Position numbers and translations under genes: made by a program
Assembly: GCA_964466965.1 (NCBI GenBank)
Contig: CAYXPZ010000095.1
Location: 1-8,877, forward strand
DNA length: 8,877 nucleotides
Source: Dichotomicrobium sp964466965
GTDB taxonomy: Bacteria; Pseudomonadota; Alphaproteobacteria; Rhizobiales; Rhodomicrobiaceae
Direction: 5' to 3'
Shown: in pieces, positions 1-6,535 of the stretch
How the letters are laid out: each line of letters begins with the position of its first letter
Numbering within the stretch: the first letter of the stretch is position 1
The notes under the pieces: model-generated
Seen by the model: only the letters and a program-made list of their open reading frames with translations
What the model was told of the DNA's origin: nothing
The model's database searches: none

Positions 1-1578
1 CCGATCATGCTCTATGCCCTGTTCGGAACGAGCAGCAGCCTCGCCGTCGGGCCGGTGGCGGTGGTCTCGCTCATGACCGCGGCGGCGATCGGCGATGTCG
101 CGCAGAGCGGCACAGCGGGCTATGCGACGGCGGCGCTGATGCTGGCGCTGCTGTCGGGTGGATTTCTGCTGCTGCTGGGCGTGTTTCGGCTCGGCTTTCT
201 GGCAAATTTCCTCTCGCACCCGGTTATCGCGGGCTTCATCACGGCGTCGGGCGTCATCATTGCGGCAAGCCAGTTGAAGCACATCTTGGGCATTCCGGCC
301 GAGGGGCATAACCTGTTCGAGCTGGTGCGATCGCTCGCGCTGCGCGTGACCGAGCTGAACCCGATCACGCTCATTATCGGCGTGGCCGCGACGGCCTTTC
401 TGTTCTGGGTCCGCAAGGGGGTGAAACCGCTGCTGATCGCGTCGGGGCTGAACAAGCGGCTGGCGGATGTCGCGGCGAAGGCCGGCCCGGTGCTGGCGGT
501 CGCTGTCACCACGCTGATCGTCGGCGGGCTGCGGCTCGACACCCAGGGCGTCGATATCGTCGGCGCAGTACCGCAGGGCCTGCCGCCCTTCACCACACCG
601 GATTTGTCGGGCGACCTGCTCCTCAAGCTAATCGGACCCGCGATCCTGATCTCCATCATCGGCTTCGTCGAGTCGATTTCGGTCGCGCAGACGCTCGCGG
701 CGAAAAAACGCCAGCGCATCGACCCGAACCAGGAGTTGATCGGGCTGGGCGCGGCGAATGTCGGTGCAGCGTTCACTGGCGGCTATCCGGTCACGGGCGG
801 CTTCGCCCGTTCGGTCGTGAACTTCGATGCGGGCGCGGAAACCCCGGCAGCGGGCGCGTTCACAGCCGTGGGGCTGGCGATCGCGGCGATGGCGCTGACC
901 CCACTGATCTATTACCTGCCCAAGGCAACGCTGGCGGCCACAATCATCGTGGCGGTGCTGTCGCTGGTCGACCTCGCCATCCTCAAGCGCGCCTGGGACT
1001 ACTCGAAAGCCGACTTCGCCGCTGTCAGCGCGACGATCCTCGTGACGCTGGGTTTCGGCGTCGAGCTGGGCGTGACCACCGGCGTGGCGCTGTCCGTGCT
1101 CATCCATCTTTACAAGACCTCGCGCCCGCACATGGCCGTGGTCGGCCGCGTGCCCGGAACCGAGCATTACCGCAACGTGCTGCGCCACGAGGTCATCACG
1201 GATCCGCACATCCTGACCGTGCGCGTCGATGAAAGCCTCTACTTCGCCAACGCGCGTTATCTGGAGGACCGGATCTACGACATGGTGGCGCAGCAAGACG
1301 GGCTGCGGCACGTCATCCTGATGTGCCCTGCCGTCAACGAGATCGACATGAGCGCGCTGGAATCGCTTGAGGCGATCAACGAGCGGCTCGACGCGCTGGG
1401 CGTGAAATTCCACCTGAGCGAGGTCAAGGGGCCGGTGATGGACCGGCTGCGGAGCACGCATTTCCTCGAAGACCTCACGGGCGAGATGTTCCTGTCGCAG
1501 CATCAGGCGATGCGCCAGCTCAGTGAGCACAAGAGCGAAATCCGATCCGCACAAACGCTGTCCGGCCAGCATGCGTAA
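1..1578 (+). CDS. SulP-family anion transporter with C-terminal STAS domain (5' end outside window)
   Basis: Inner-membrane transporter of the SulP family, which moves sulfate, bicarbonate or related anions, usually with a cation. The frame is open to the left edge, so the first ATG at 7 is probably internal: SulP proteins normally have some 60 or more residues before the conserved GPVAVVSLM segment, which here sits only about 15 residues after that ATG. Numbering from ATG 7, hydrophobic helices run to about residue 370. They include the family core GFVESISVAQTLAAKK (219-234) followed by NQELIGLGAAN and GGYPVTGGFARS. A STAS domain follows at about 400-505, with VDESLYFANARYLEDRI and NEIDMSALESL, where S449 lies at the site phosphorylated in classical STAS proteins. 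The family call is firm; the substrate cannot be read from the sequence. The gene ends 164 bases before the metal importer operon, which has its own promoter, so co-regulation is not implied. Confidence 0.93.
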   Translation, partial: PIMLYALFGTSSSLAVGPVAVVSLMTAAAIGDVAQSGTAGYATAALMLALLSGGFLLLLGVFRLGFLANFLSHPVIAGFITASGVIIAASQLKHILGIPAEGHNLFELVRSLALRVTELNPITLIIGVAATAFLFWVRKGVKPLLIASGLNKRLADVAAKAGPVLAVAVTTLIVGGLRLDTQGVDIVGAVPQGLPPFTTPDLSGDLLLKLIGPAILISIIGFVESISVAQTLAAKKRQRIDPNQELIGLGAANVGAAFTGGYPVTGGFARSVVNFDAGAETPAAGAFTAVGLAIAAMALTPLIYYLPKATLAATIIVAVLSLVDLAILKRAWDYSKADFAAVSATILVTLGFGVELGVTTGVALSVLIHLYKTSRPHMAVVGRVPGTEHYRNVLRHEVITDPHILTVRVDESLYFANARYLEDRIYDMVAQQDGLRHVILMCPAVNEIDMSALESLEAINERLDALGVKFHLSEVKGPVMDRLRSTHFLEDLTGEMFLSQHQAMRQLSEHKSEIRSAQTLSGQHA

Positions 1579-1649
1579 CCCTCCGACTGATCCTTAACCG
1601 ACTTGTGGCTCTGCACAGCGCCCTGCGGCGAAACGCGCGCCTTCCTTAT

Positions 1650-1670
1650 TGCAAATAATTCTCATTTGCA
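1650..1670. promoter_or_regulatory. Fur/Mur-type metal-repressor operator
   Basis: Perfect inverted repeat: TGCAAAT at 1650-1656, a 7-base AATTCTC spacer, then ATTTGCA at 1664-1670. Read on the minus strand, the inner 19 bases (1651-1669) match the E. coli Fur-box consensus at 13 of 19 positions, by my hand alignment. In rhizobia and relatives the Fur orthologue acts as Mur, a Mn-responsive repressor of sitABCD and mntH, and its sites share this AT-rich palindromic form. The box ends exactly where the -35 hexamer begins, so bound repressor would be expected to block RNA polymerase. It stands out as an AT-rich island in GC-rich DNA. Zur control is less likely, because alphaproteobacterial Zur sites as I recall them are built around GTTATA-like arms. 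Confidence 0.82.
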
Positions 1671-1699
1671 TTGACACTCTGCTGGGTGCTGCGTAACTC
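1671..1699 (+). promoter_or_regulatory. Sigma-70-type promoter of the metal importer operon
   Basis: A consensus -35 hexamer TTGACA (1671-1676) is followed after 17 bases by TAACTC (1694-1699) as a weaker -10. This would start transcription near 1705-1707. It would leave an untranslated leader of about 37 bases before the preferred start codon at 1743. The abutting operator at 1650-1670 supports the assignment. The -10 match is only partial and no transcript data are available. Confidence 0.62.
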
Positions 1700-1742
1700 T
1701 TCAGGGTGAGGTGTGTTGTGCGGTGCTGAGATGGAGAAGTGG

Positions 1743-2708
1743 ATGAAGCTGTTGCGACGCGGGTTTCTTGCGCTTTCTTTTCTCGCCATTGCTCTTGCGG
1801 TTGTCGCTGATCCTACGCGTGCGGCCCCTGCGCCGCTCAAGGTCGTCGCCACCACCGGCATGATCGCCGATGCCGCGCGGCAGATTGGCGGCGATCAGGT
1901 CGAGGTGCGCGCGCTGATGGGCGCGGGCGTCGACCCGCACGCCTATCGCCAGACCCGCTCCGACATCGTGGCGCTGACCCAGGCCGACCTGGTGCTCTGG
2001 CACGGGCTTTATCTGGAAGCGCAGCTCGAAGACTTTATGGGCGATCTGGCCGAAACCCAGAAGGTTGTTGCCGTCGCCGAGACGCTGCCGCGCAACCTGC
2101 TCATCAATCACGACGACTACGAGGACAAGTTCGACCCGCATGTCTGGATGAATCCGAACCTGTGGGCGCGCGTCGTGCTCCACATCCGCGATGCGCTGAT
2201 TGCGGCGCGGCCGGAAAGCAAATCTGTCTTCGAGGAAAACGCGAAGAAGCATCTGGCCGAGATCCGCGCCCTGTCGACATACGCGAACGAGGTTCTGTCC
2301 TCGGTTCCTGCAGACAGCCGCATGCTCGTCACGGCCCATGACGCCTTCAACTATTTCGGCTCGGCGTATGGCTACGAGGTCGTCGGCATCCAGGGCATTT
2401 CAACCGAGAGCGAAGCTGGCTTGAACCGAATCGAGACGCTGGTGGACATGCTGGTCGAGCGGAACATCAAGGCCGTGTTCGTCGAGTCCTCGGTGTCGGA
2501 CCGCAATGTCCGCGCGCTGATCGAGGGCGCGGCCGCGCGCGGCCACGACGTGGCAATCGGCGGCACGCTCTATTCCGATGCCATGGGTCAGCCTGGCACC
2601 TACGAGGGCACATACATCGGGATGATCGATCACAACGTAACAACCATAGCCCGCGCACTGGGCGGCGAAGCGCCGCAGAGCGGCATGAACGACAGGCTGG
2701 GGAGTTAG
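1743..2708 (+). CDS. Periplasmic Mn/Zn-binding protein of a TroA/SitA-type ABC importer
   Basis: Captures a divalent metal in the periplasm and delivers it to the two permeases encoded downstream (cluster A-I/SBP_bac_9 family). I chose ATG 1743 because GGAG (1733-1736) lies 6 bases upstream and the product then opens with a clean signal peptide: MKLLRR, a hydrophobic core, and likely cleavage near Ala28-Ala30. In-frame GTG 1713 and ATG 1731 lack this support, and GTG 1713 is only some 7 bases from the predicted transcription start. From ATG 1743 the product is 321 residues. Candidate ligands are His66 (DPHAY), His133 (DPHVWMNP), His199 (TAHDAF) and Asp279 (LYSDAMG), the three-His-plus-Asp set of Treponema TroA, which binds both Mn and Zn. 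The loop before DPHVW (about 122-131) is short and acidic, unlike the long His-rich loop of many ZnuA proteins. GIQGISTESEAG (215-226) is typical of the TroA/Mn group. Mn is the favoured substrate given the operator, but Zn or Fe remain possible. Confidence 0.93.
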   Translation: MKLLRRGFLALSFLAIALAVVADPTRAAPAPLKVVATTGMIADAARQIGGDQVEVRALMGAGVDPHAYRQTRSDIVALTQADLVLWHGLYLEAQLEDFMGDLAETQKVVAVAETLPRNLLINHDDYEDKFDPHVWMNPNLWARVVLHIRDALIAARPESKSVFEENAKKHLAEIRALSTYANEVLSSVPADSRMLVTAHDAFNYFGSAYGYEVVGIQGISTESEAGLNRIETLVDMLVERNIKAVFVESSVSDRNVRALIEGAAARGHDVAIGGTLYSDAMGQPGTYEGTYIGMIDHNVTTIARALGGEAPQSGMNDRLGS

Positions 2709-2711
2709 ACC

Positions 2712-3527
2712 ATGTATCTGCCATCGCTCGACGTCGCCGCGGAGGACGGACGGGTCGTCAACGCGTCTATATCGGCAGATGCGCCGCTCGCCGTGCGCGG
2801 CCTCACGGTCTCCTACGGCGACAAGCCGGCGGTGTTCTCGGTCGATGCGACCTTCGAGGCAGAGAAATTGACCGCGATCGTCGGGCCGAACGGCGCGGGC
2901 AAGTCCACCCTGCTCAAAGCCTGTCTCGGCGTGGTGCGCCCACTTTCAGGGAGCGTGCTGGTGTTCGGCAAGCCGCTTGAGACCGCACGCCGGCGCATCG
3001 CCTACGTGCCGCAGCGCGCCAGCGTCGACTGGGACTTCCCTGCGCGCGTCATCGACGTCGTGCTTATGGGACAGTACCGCGAACTCGGCCTGCTCGGGCG
3101 CGTCAAGCCCGCGCACAAGCGCCACGCGATGGAATGCCTCGACCGCGTGGGGATGGCGGACTTCACCGACCGCCAGATCGGCCAGCTCTCCGGCGGGCAG
3201 CAGCAACGCGTGTTCCTGGCCCGCGCGCTGGCGCAGGATGAGGATCTCTATCTGCTCGATGAACCCTTCGCAGGCGTGGACGCGGCAACCGAAAAGGCCA
3301 TTATCCAGGTGCTGAAAGACCTGAAACAGGCCGGCAAGTCGGTCGTCTGCGTGCATCACGACCTCGCGACGGTGGCCGATTATTTCGACAACGTCCTTCT
3401 CATCAACCTGCGCAAGATCGCCGAAGGCCCGGTCGCCACGGCCTTCACCTCTGACAACCTGCAGGCGACCTATGGCGGCCGGCTGGCAACCGCGCATATC
3501 GACCAACTCAAACTGGAGATGGCTTAG
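2712..3527 (+). CDS. ATP-binding subunit of the Mn/Zn ABC importer
   Basis: Cytoplasmic ATPase that powers the importer. All nucleotide-binding motifs are intact in the 271-residue product: Walker A GPNGAGKST (58-66), Q-loop VPQRASVDWDFP (99-110), signature LSGGQQQRV (159-167), Walker B LYLLDEP (179-185), D-loop GVDAAT and the switch histidine His216 in VHHDL. The QRASVDWDFP stretch after the Q-loop is characteristic of the Mn/Zn/Fe chelate-type subfamily (ZnuC, SitB, MntB). The start at ATG 2712 has GGAG (2701-2704) 7 bases upstream, inside the last codons of the binding-protein gene, with only 3 bases between stop and start, which suggests coupled translation. The N-terminus carries about 25 residues before the ABC fold (which starts near LAVRGLTVSYG), slightly longer than minimal members. 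The gene symbol is left open because sit, mnt and znu naming depends on the substrate. Confidence 0.95.
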   Translation: MYLPSLDVAAEDGRVVNASISADAPLAVRGLTVSYGDKPAVFSVDATFEAEKLTAIVGPNGAGKSTLLKACLGVVRPLSGSVLVFGKPLETARRRIAYVPQRASVDWDFPARVIDVVLMGQYRELGLLGRVKPAHKRHAMECLDRVGMADFTDRQIGQLSGGQQQRVFLARALAQDEDLYLLDEPFAGVDAATEKAIIQVLKDLKQAGKSVVCVHHDLATVADYFDNVLLINLRKIAEGPVATAFTSDNLQATYGGRLATAHIDQLKLEMA

Positions 3528-3530
3528 GAC

Positions 3531-4742
3531 GTGGAGCGGTTCGTCGACGCGCTACTGCTGAGCGCGGGCTACAATTCGGCGCTTGTCGCAATCGGAGCGG
3601 CGCTTCTGGGCTTCGCCGCCGGCGCATGCGGGACATTCATGGTCCTGCGCAAGCGTGCCCTCGTCTCCGACGCGCTAGCGCACGCCACGCTCCCCGGCAT
3701 CGGGCTGGCCTTCATCGTCATGGTCGCGTTCGGCGGCGATGGGCGCAATCTCCTCGGGCTGCTCGCCGGTTCGGCGATCACGGCGGGCCTGGGCGTGCTG
3801 GTGGTCGACTGGCTCGTCAGCCGGACCCGGCTGGCGGAGGATGCGGCGATCGGCGCGGTGCTATCCGTCTTCTTCGGCCTCGGCGTCGTTCTGCTCACGG
3901 TCATCCAGACCATGTCCGCCGGGCGGCAGGCGGGGCTTGAGAGCTTTCTGCTTGGCTCCACGGCAGGGATGCTGTTTCAGGATGCGGTGTTGATCACGCT
4001 GGGCGGCGCGCTGGCGGTCGGGTTCACATGGGCGCTGCGCCGGCCGATGACGCTGGTGGCCTTCGACGCCGATTATGCCGCCGCTTCCGGCTACAACGTC
4101 CGCGCCATTGACATCGCCATCATGAGCCTAGTGCTCGCCATCACGGTCATCGGGCTGAAGCTCGTCGGGCTGATCCTGGTCGTCGCGCTCCTGATCATTC
4201 CGCCCGTCACGGCCCGCTTCTGGACCGAGCGCGCCACGGAGATGATCTGGATCGCCGGGGCCATCGGCGCGGTTTCGGGCTACGTCGGCACGGCGATTTC
4301 AGCCTCCGCCCCTGCTCTGCCCACGGGCCCGATCATCGTGTTGATCTGCGCTGGGATGCTCATCGTGTCGCTGTTGTTCGCGCCGAGCCGGGGCGTCTTG
4401 GCGGCCGCGCTTCAGTTCTACCGGTTCCAGCGCCGGGTGCATCTGCGTCAGGGGCTGCTCGCCCTCGCCCGCCAAGAACCGATCCATGACCGGATGACGC
4501 TGTCTGTTCTGCGCGGGGCCGGGCTGATCCGCCGCGACGGCATGCCGACCCATGCCGGGCGCGCCCAGGCCGCGAAGGCGCTGCTGGATGAACAGCGTTG
4601 GGCCATCGTCCGCCGCCTCTATTCCGACACCACCCGCGCTGGCCGCTATGACGGCGTGACGCCTATCGATAAGGTGCTCACGCCAGACGAGATCGCCGAG
4701 ATCGACCGCCAGCTCGGCCCGCCGCAGGAGGTGACCGCGTGA
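3531..4742 (+). CDS. Mn/Zn ABC importer permease with an extra C-terminal cytoplasmic domain
   Basis: Integral-membrane subunit of the ABC-3 family (ZnuB/MntB/SitC type). The first 290 or so residues form the usual hydrophobic core. It includes LVSDALAHATLPGIGLAF (44-61), the cytoplasmic loop that contacts the ATPase, and LKLVGLILVVALLIIPPVTARF (209-230), the conserved late helix. The family normally ends near residue 290, but this product is 403 residues long. The extra part from about 296 is hydrophilic and is described separately. The start is GTG 3531, 3 bases after the ATPase stop. Its ribosome site is poor (GGAG 3515-3518 is 12 bases away), so translation probably depends on coupling to the upstream gene. 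There is no better in-frame start before the first helix. The stop overlaps the start of the second permease. Membership of the importer is firm. Confidence 0.93.
   Translation: MERFVDALLLSAGYNSALVAIGAALLGFAAGACGTFMVLRKRALVSDALAHATLPGIGLAFIVMVAFGGDGRNLLGLLAGSAITAGLGVLVVDWLVSRTRLAEDAAIGAVLSVFFGLGVVLLTVIQTMSAGRQAGLESFLLGSTAGMLFQDAVLITLGGALAVGFTWALRRPMTLVAFDADYAAASGYNVRAIDIAIMSLVLAITVIGLKLVGLILVVALLIIPPVTARFWTERATEMIWIAGAIGAVSGYVGTAISASAPALPTGPIIVLICAGMLIVSLLFAPSRGVLAAALQFYRFQRRVHLRQGLLALARQEPIHDRMTLSVLRGAGLIRRDGMPTHAGRAQAAKALLDEQRWAIVRRLYSDTTRAGRYDGVTPIDKVLTPDEIAEIDRQLGPPQEVTA
4416..4739 (+). other. C-terminal extension of the first permease, possible degenerate DtxR/MntR-like domain
   Basis: Residues 296-403 of the first permease. 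After a basic stretch (YRFQRRVHLRQ) comes a helix, then LSVLRGAGLI followed by RRDGMPTHAGRAQA. This resembles the recognition helix and wing of DtxR/MntR repressors, which follow the pattern GLV..., T, x, x, G, x, x, x, A. The helix RWAIVRRLY and then TPIDKVLTPDEIAEIDRQLG follow, like the repressor dimerisation segment (pattern IEHVLSPE...LD..LG). The His that serves as a metal ligand in that segment of the repressors is replaced by Lys here (DK instead of EH), and a full helix-turn-helix is hard to place in front. A regulatory or dimerising role on the cytoplasmic side is inferred. The resemblance is from memory of the family pattern, not from an alignment. Confidence 0.5.
4726..4732 (+). promoter_or_regulatory. 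Strong ribosome binding site for the second permease
   Basis: AGGAGGT, a near-perfect Shine-Dalgarno sequence, lies inside the last codons of the first permease gene. It is 6 bases before GTG 4739 and 9 bases before ATG 4742. It is much stronger than the site of the first permease, so the second permease may be started independently as well as by coupling. Confidence 0.75.
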
Positions 4743-5668
4743 TGGGCTCCGAATTCGTGCAGCTTAGTCTAACGCCGCTATTGATTGGCATTCTGGCGTC
4801 GATCGCCTGCGCGCTGCCCGGAACGTTCCTGCTGCTGCGGCGCGAAGCGCTGATCAGCGATGCGATCGGGCATGTGGTGCTCCCTGGTATCGTCGTCGCG
4901 TTCTTGTTCACCGGCGTCGTCTCGGCGTGGCCGATGATGCTCGGCGCGGGTGCCGCCGCGCTGGTGGCTGTCGCGCTGATCGAGGCGGTCAAGCGGCTGG
5001 GCAACGTCGAATCCGGCGCGGCGATGGGCGTGGTGTTCACCGCGCTGTTCGCCGGCGGCGTGCTGCTGCTGGAGCAGACCGATACCAGCGGCGTGCATCT
5101 GGACGTTCAGCATGCCTTGATGGGTAACCTGGAAAGCCTCGTCTGGCTGGCCGGGCGCGACTGGAGCGCGCTGAGCGACCCGGCGGCGCTGGCAAAGCTG
5201 CCCGATGAACTGCCGCGCCTGGCGGTGGTTTGCGCAATCGTCGTCGCGCTGACGGCGGTGTTCTGGCGGCCGCTGAAGATCGCCACCTTCGACGAAAATT
5301 TCGCGCGGACCATCGGTATTCCGACGCGGCTCTTGAGCCTCGGGCTGATCATGACGGCCGCCGCGGCGGCGGTCGCGGCGTTCGATGCGGTCGGGGTGTG
5401 CATCGTCATCGCCATGTTCATCTGCCCGCCCGCCGCGGCGCGGCTGATGAGCGACCGACTGGAGATCAATCTGCTCTGGAGCGTTGTATTCGCGACGCTG
5501 TCGGCGGTGCTGGGCTATGTGCTTGCGGGCTATGGGCCGCTATGGCTGGGCGGCAGCCATTCGCTGAGCGCCGCGGGGATGATCGCAACCGTTTCCGGCG
5601 CTATCCTTGCACTTGCCGCCCTGTTCGGCCCGTGCCGCGCGCGCACCGGCGAAGCCGCCGCGAGCTGA
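4742..5668 (+). CDS. Second permease of the Mn/Zn ABC importer
   Basis: ABC-3 family membrane subunit that would pair with the first permease to form the metal channel; two unlike permeases are typical of SitCD/MntBC/TroCD systems. From ATG 4742 it has 308 residues, the usual length, with no C-terminal extension. The coupling loop LISDAIGHVVLPGIVVAF parallels the first permease's LVSDALAHATLPG. The late conserved helix reads FDAVGVCIVIAMFICPPAAARL. A hydrophilic loop (about 138-158, DWSALSDPAALAKL) separates two helix groups. The start is either ATG 4742, overlapping the upstream TGA by one base, or GTG 4739, one codon longer; both are served by the AGGAGGT at 4726-4732. I prefer ATG. The operon ends here, with the stop codon one base away from that of the convergent thioesterase gene and no terminator hairpin visible. 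Confidence 0.93.
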   Translation: MGSEFVQLSLTPLLIGILASIACALPGTFLLLRREALISDAIGHVVLPGIVVAFLFTGVVSAWPMMLGAGAAALVAVALIEAVKRLGNVESGAAMGVVFTALFAGGVLLLEQTDTSGVHLDVQHALMGNLESLVWLAGRDWSALSDPAALAKLPDELPRLAVVCAIVVALTAVFWRPLKIATFDENFARTIGIPTRLLSLGLIMTAAAAAVAAFDAVGVCIVIAMFICPPAAARLMSDRLEINLLWSVVFATLSAVLGYVLAGYGPLWLGGSHSLSAAGMIATVSGAILALAALFGPCRARTGEAAAS

Positions 5669-5669
5669 A

Positions 5670-6491
5670 TCACTCTTTCATCAGGCTTTGCGCCTGCTGG
5701 CGGATGCGCTCCGGAATGGGAGCCGATGCGCGCGCCCGCCGGTCGAAATGCACACCGAACTGCGCCACATCCGCAATGGCCGCCCTCGTTAACCCGTCCG
5801 TCACCCGATGCGCGAACCACAGCGAGCTGCGCCCCAGCCGCGCCACCGCGCTTTCGGTCTTCAACACCGTGCCCGGCGCGCGCGGCAGATCATGCAGTGC
5901 GATGCGATAGGCGAAAGTGGCGTAGCCGATCTTCTCCGCGCGCATGTATGAAGAGGTCATGCCGATACGGTTCTGGAACTGTACGTTGGCGTCCGAGGCG
6001 TGCAGGATCAGCGCGCCGAGATCGAGACGGCCAGTTGGGTCGAGATCGCTCGGCCGCACCAGCGTCTGCGCCGTCCTCGACCAGCCGGAAAGCGCTGTGA
6101 AATCCACAGCTTGCCCGACTTCCTCCTCTGCCCAGTCGATCGGCGCATCCGGGCGCGGGCGCGCAACATCGCCTTCGAACGCGATCTCTTGAGTGGCAGC
6201 CAAGTCGTTCGTTTCGGCGTTGTAGAGCCGGTGTCCGATCCGCAAATGCGCCGGGTCATGCGCCAGAACGCCGGATTCGATATGGTACACATCGCCGGCC
6301 ACCAGTTCCTGCTTGAACGTCGCGCGGCATGCGAGCGGCCGCAACGCAGCCATATCGTCTGTGTTGTAGCCAAGCAGCCGGAACAGGTGCTGCTGTGCCG
6401 CTGAATACGCCGCGAAATAAAACCCCGTCGTAAAATGATCGACCGCGTCGCACTCCCACGGATGCACGATGCTGCGCAGCGTCTCGGGCAT
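5670..6491 (-). CDS. Double-hotdog acyl-CoA thioesterase-like protein
   Basis: Likely cytoplasmic thioester hydrolase of the 4-hydroxybenzoyl-CoA/acyl-CoA thioesterase (hotdog) superfamily, 273 residues. This is about twice the single-domain length and reads as two hotdog units. The first covers about 1-110, opening with VHPWECDAVDHFTTGFYFAAY, where Asp15 and His19 sit where the family has its catalytic Asp and GH/DH motif. The second covers about 140-255, opening with VRPSDLDPTGRLDLGALI and DANVQF. The start is set by GGAGGG 7 bases upstream of ATG 6491. The open frame extends to GTG 6524, but that start has no such site. The gene lies 44 bases after the MFS gene, probably as the last member of a minus-strand operon. 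The acyl substrate is unknown. Neighbourhood with a betaine/homocysteine-type methyltransferase faintly suggests betaine or carnitine metabolism, but this is speculation. Confidence 0.8.
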   Translation of the reverse strand: MPETLRSIVHPWECDAVDHFTTGFYFAAYSAAQQHLFRLLGYNTDDMAALRPLACRATFKQELVAGDVYHIESGVLAHDPAHLRIGHRLYNAETNDLAATQEIAFEGDVARPRPDAPIDWAEEEVGQAVDFTALSGWSRTAQTLVRPSDLDPTGRLDLGALILHASDANVQFQNRIGMTSSYMRAEKIGYATFAYRIALHDLPRAPGTVLKTESAVARLGRSSLWFAHRVTDGLTRAAIADVAQFGVHFDRRARASAPIPERIRQQAQSLMKE

Positions 6492-6498
6492 GCCGTTT

Positions 6499-6504
6499 CC
6501 CTCC
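6499..6504 (-). promoter_or_regulatory. Ribosome binding site deciding the thioesterase start
   Basis: On the minus strand this reads GGAGGG, 7 bases before ATG 6491. It makes ATG 6491 a better start than the in-frame GTG 6524 or the ATG lying immediately before the site. Confidence 0.72.
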
Positions 6505-6535
6505 ATTGGTCCGTGCTGGATCACGTTATCGCATG

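Noticed and set aside
628..1572. A 314-codon open frame on the minus strand opposite the SulP gene
   Set aside because: It lies fully antisense to a clear SulP/STAS coding sequence, is rich in Arg, His, Asp and Gln as expected for a GC-rich shadow frame, and shows no recognisable domain.
1579..1649. Search for a terminator after the SulP gene or a small gene in the gap
   Set aside because: Only short GC-rich pairings without a T-tract are visible, and there is no open frame with a ribosome site, so nothing is annotated here.
1713..1742. Earlier starts (GTG 1713, ATG 1731) for the metal-binding protein
   Set aside because: They would add a polar stretch before the signal peptide, lie very close to the predicted transcription start and lack a well-spaced ribosome site, unlike ATG 1743.
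2531..2544. A perfect 14-bp palindrome GGCCGCGCGCGGCC
   Set aside because: It lies inside the binding-protein coding sequence and encodes an Ala-Ala-Arg run. Such palindromes are expected by chance from GC-rich Ala/Arg codons.
5357..5370. A perfect 14-bp palindrome GCCGCCGCGGCGGC
   Set aside because: It is coded by an alanine run in a transmembrane helix of the second permease; no sign of a separate function.
5682..5696. A small hairpin (CAGGC, loop TTTGC, GCCTG) near the convergent gene ends, considered as a terminator
   Set aside because: It has only a 5-bp stem, no T-tract on either side, and lies within the thioesterase coding sequence.
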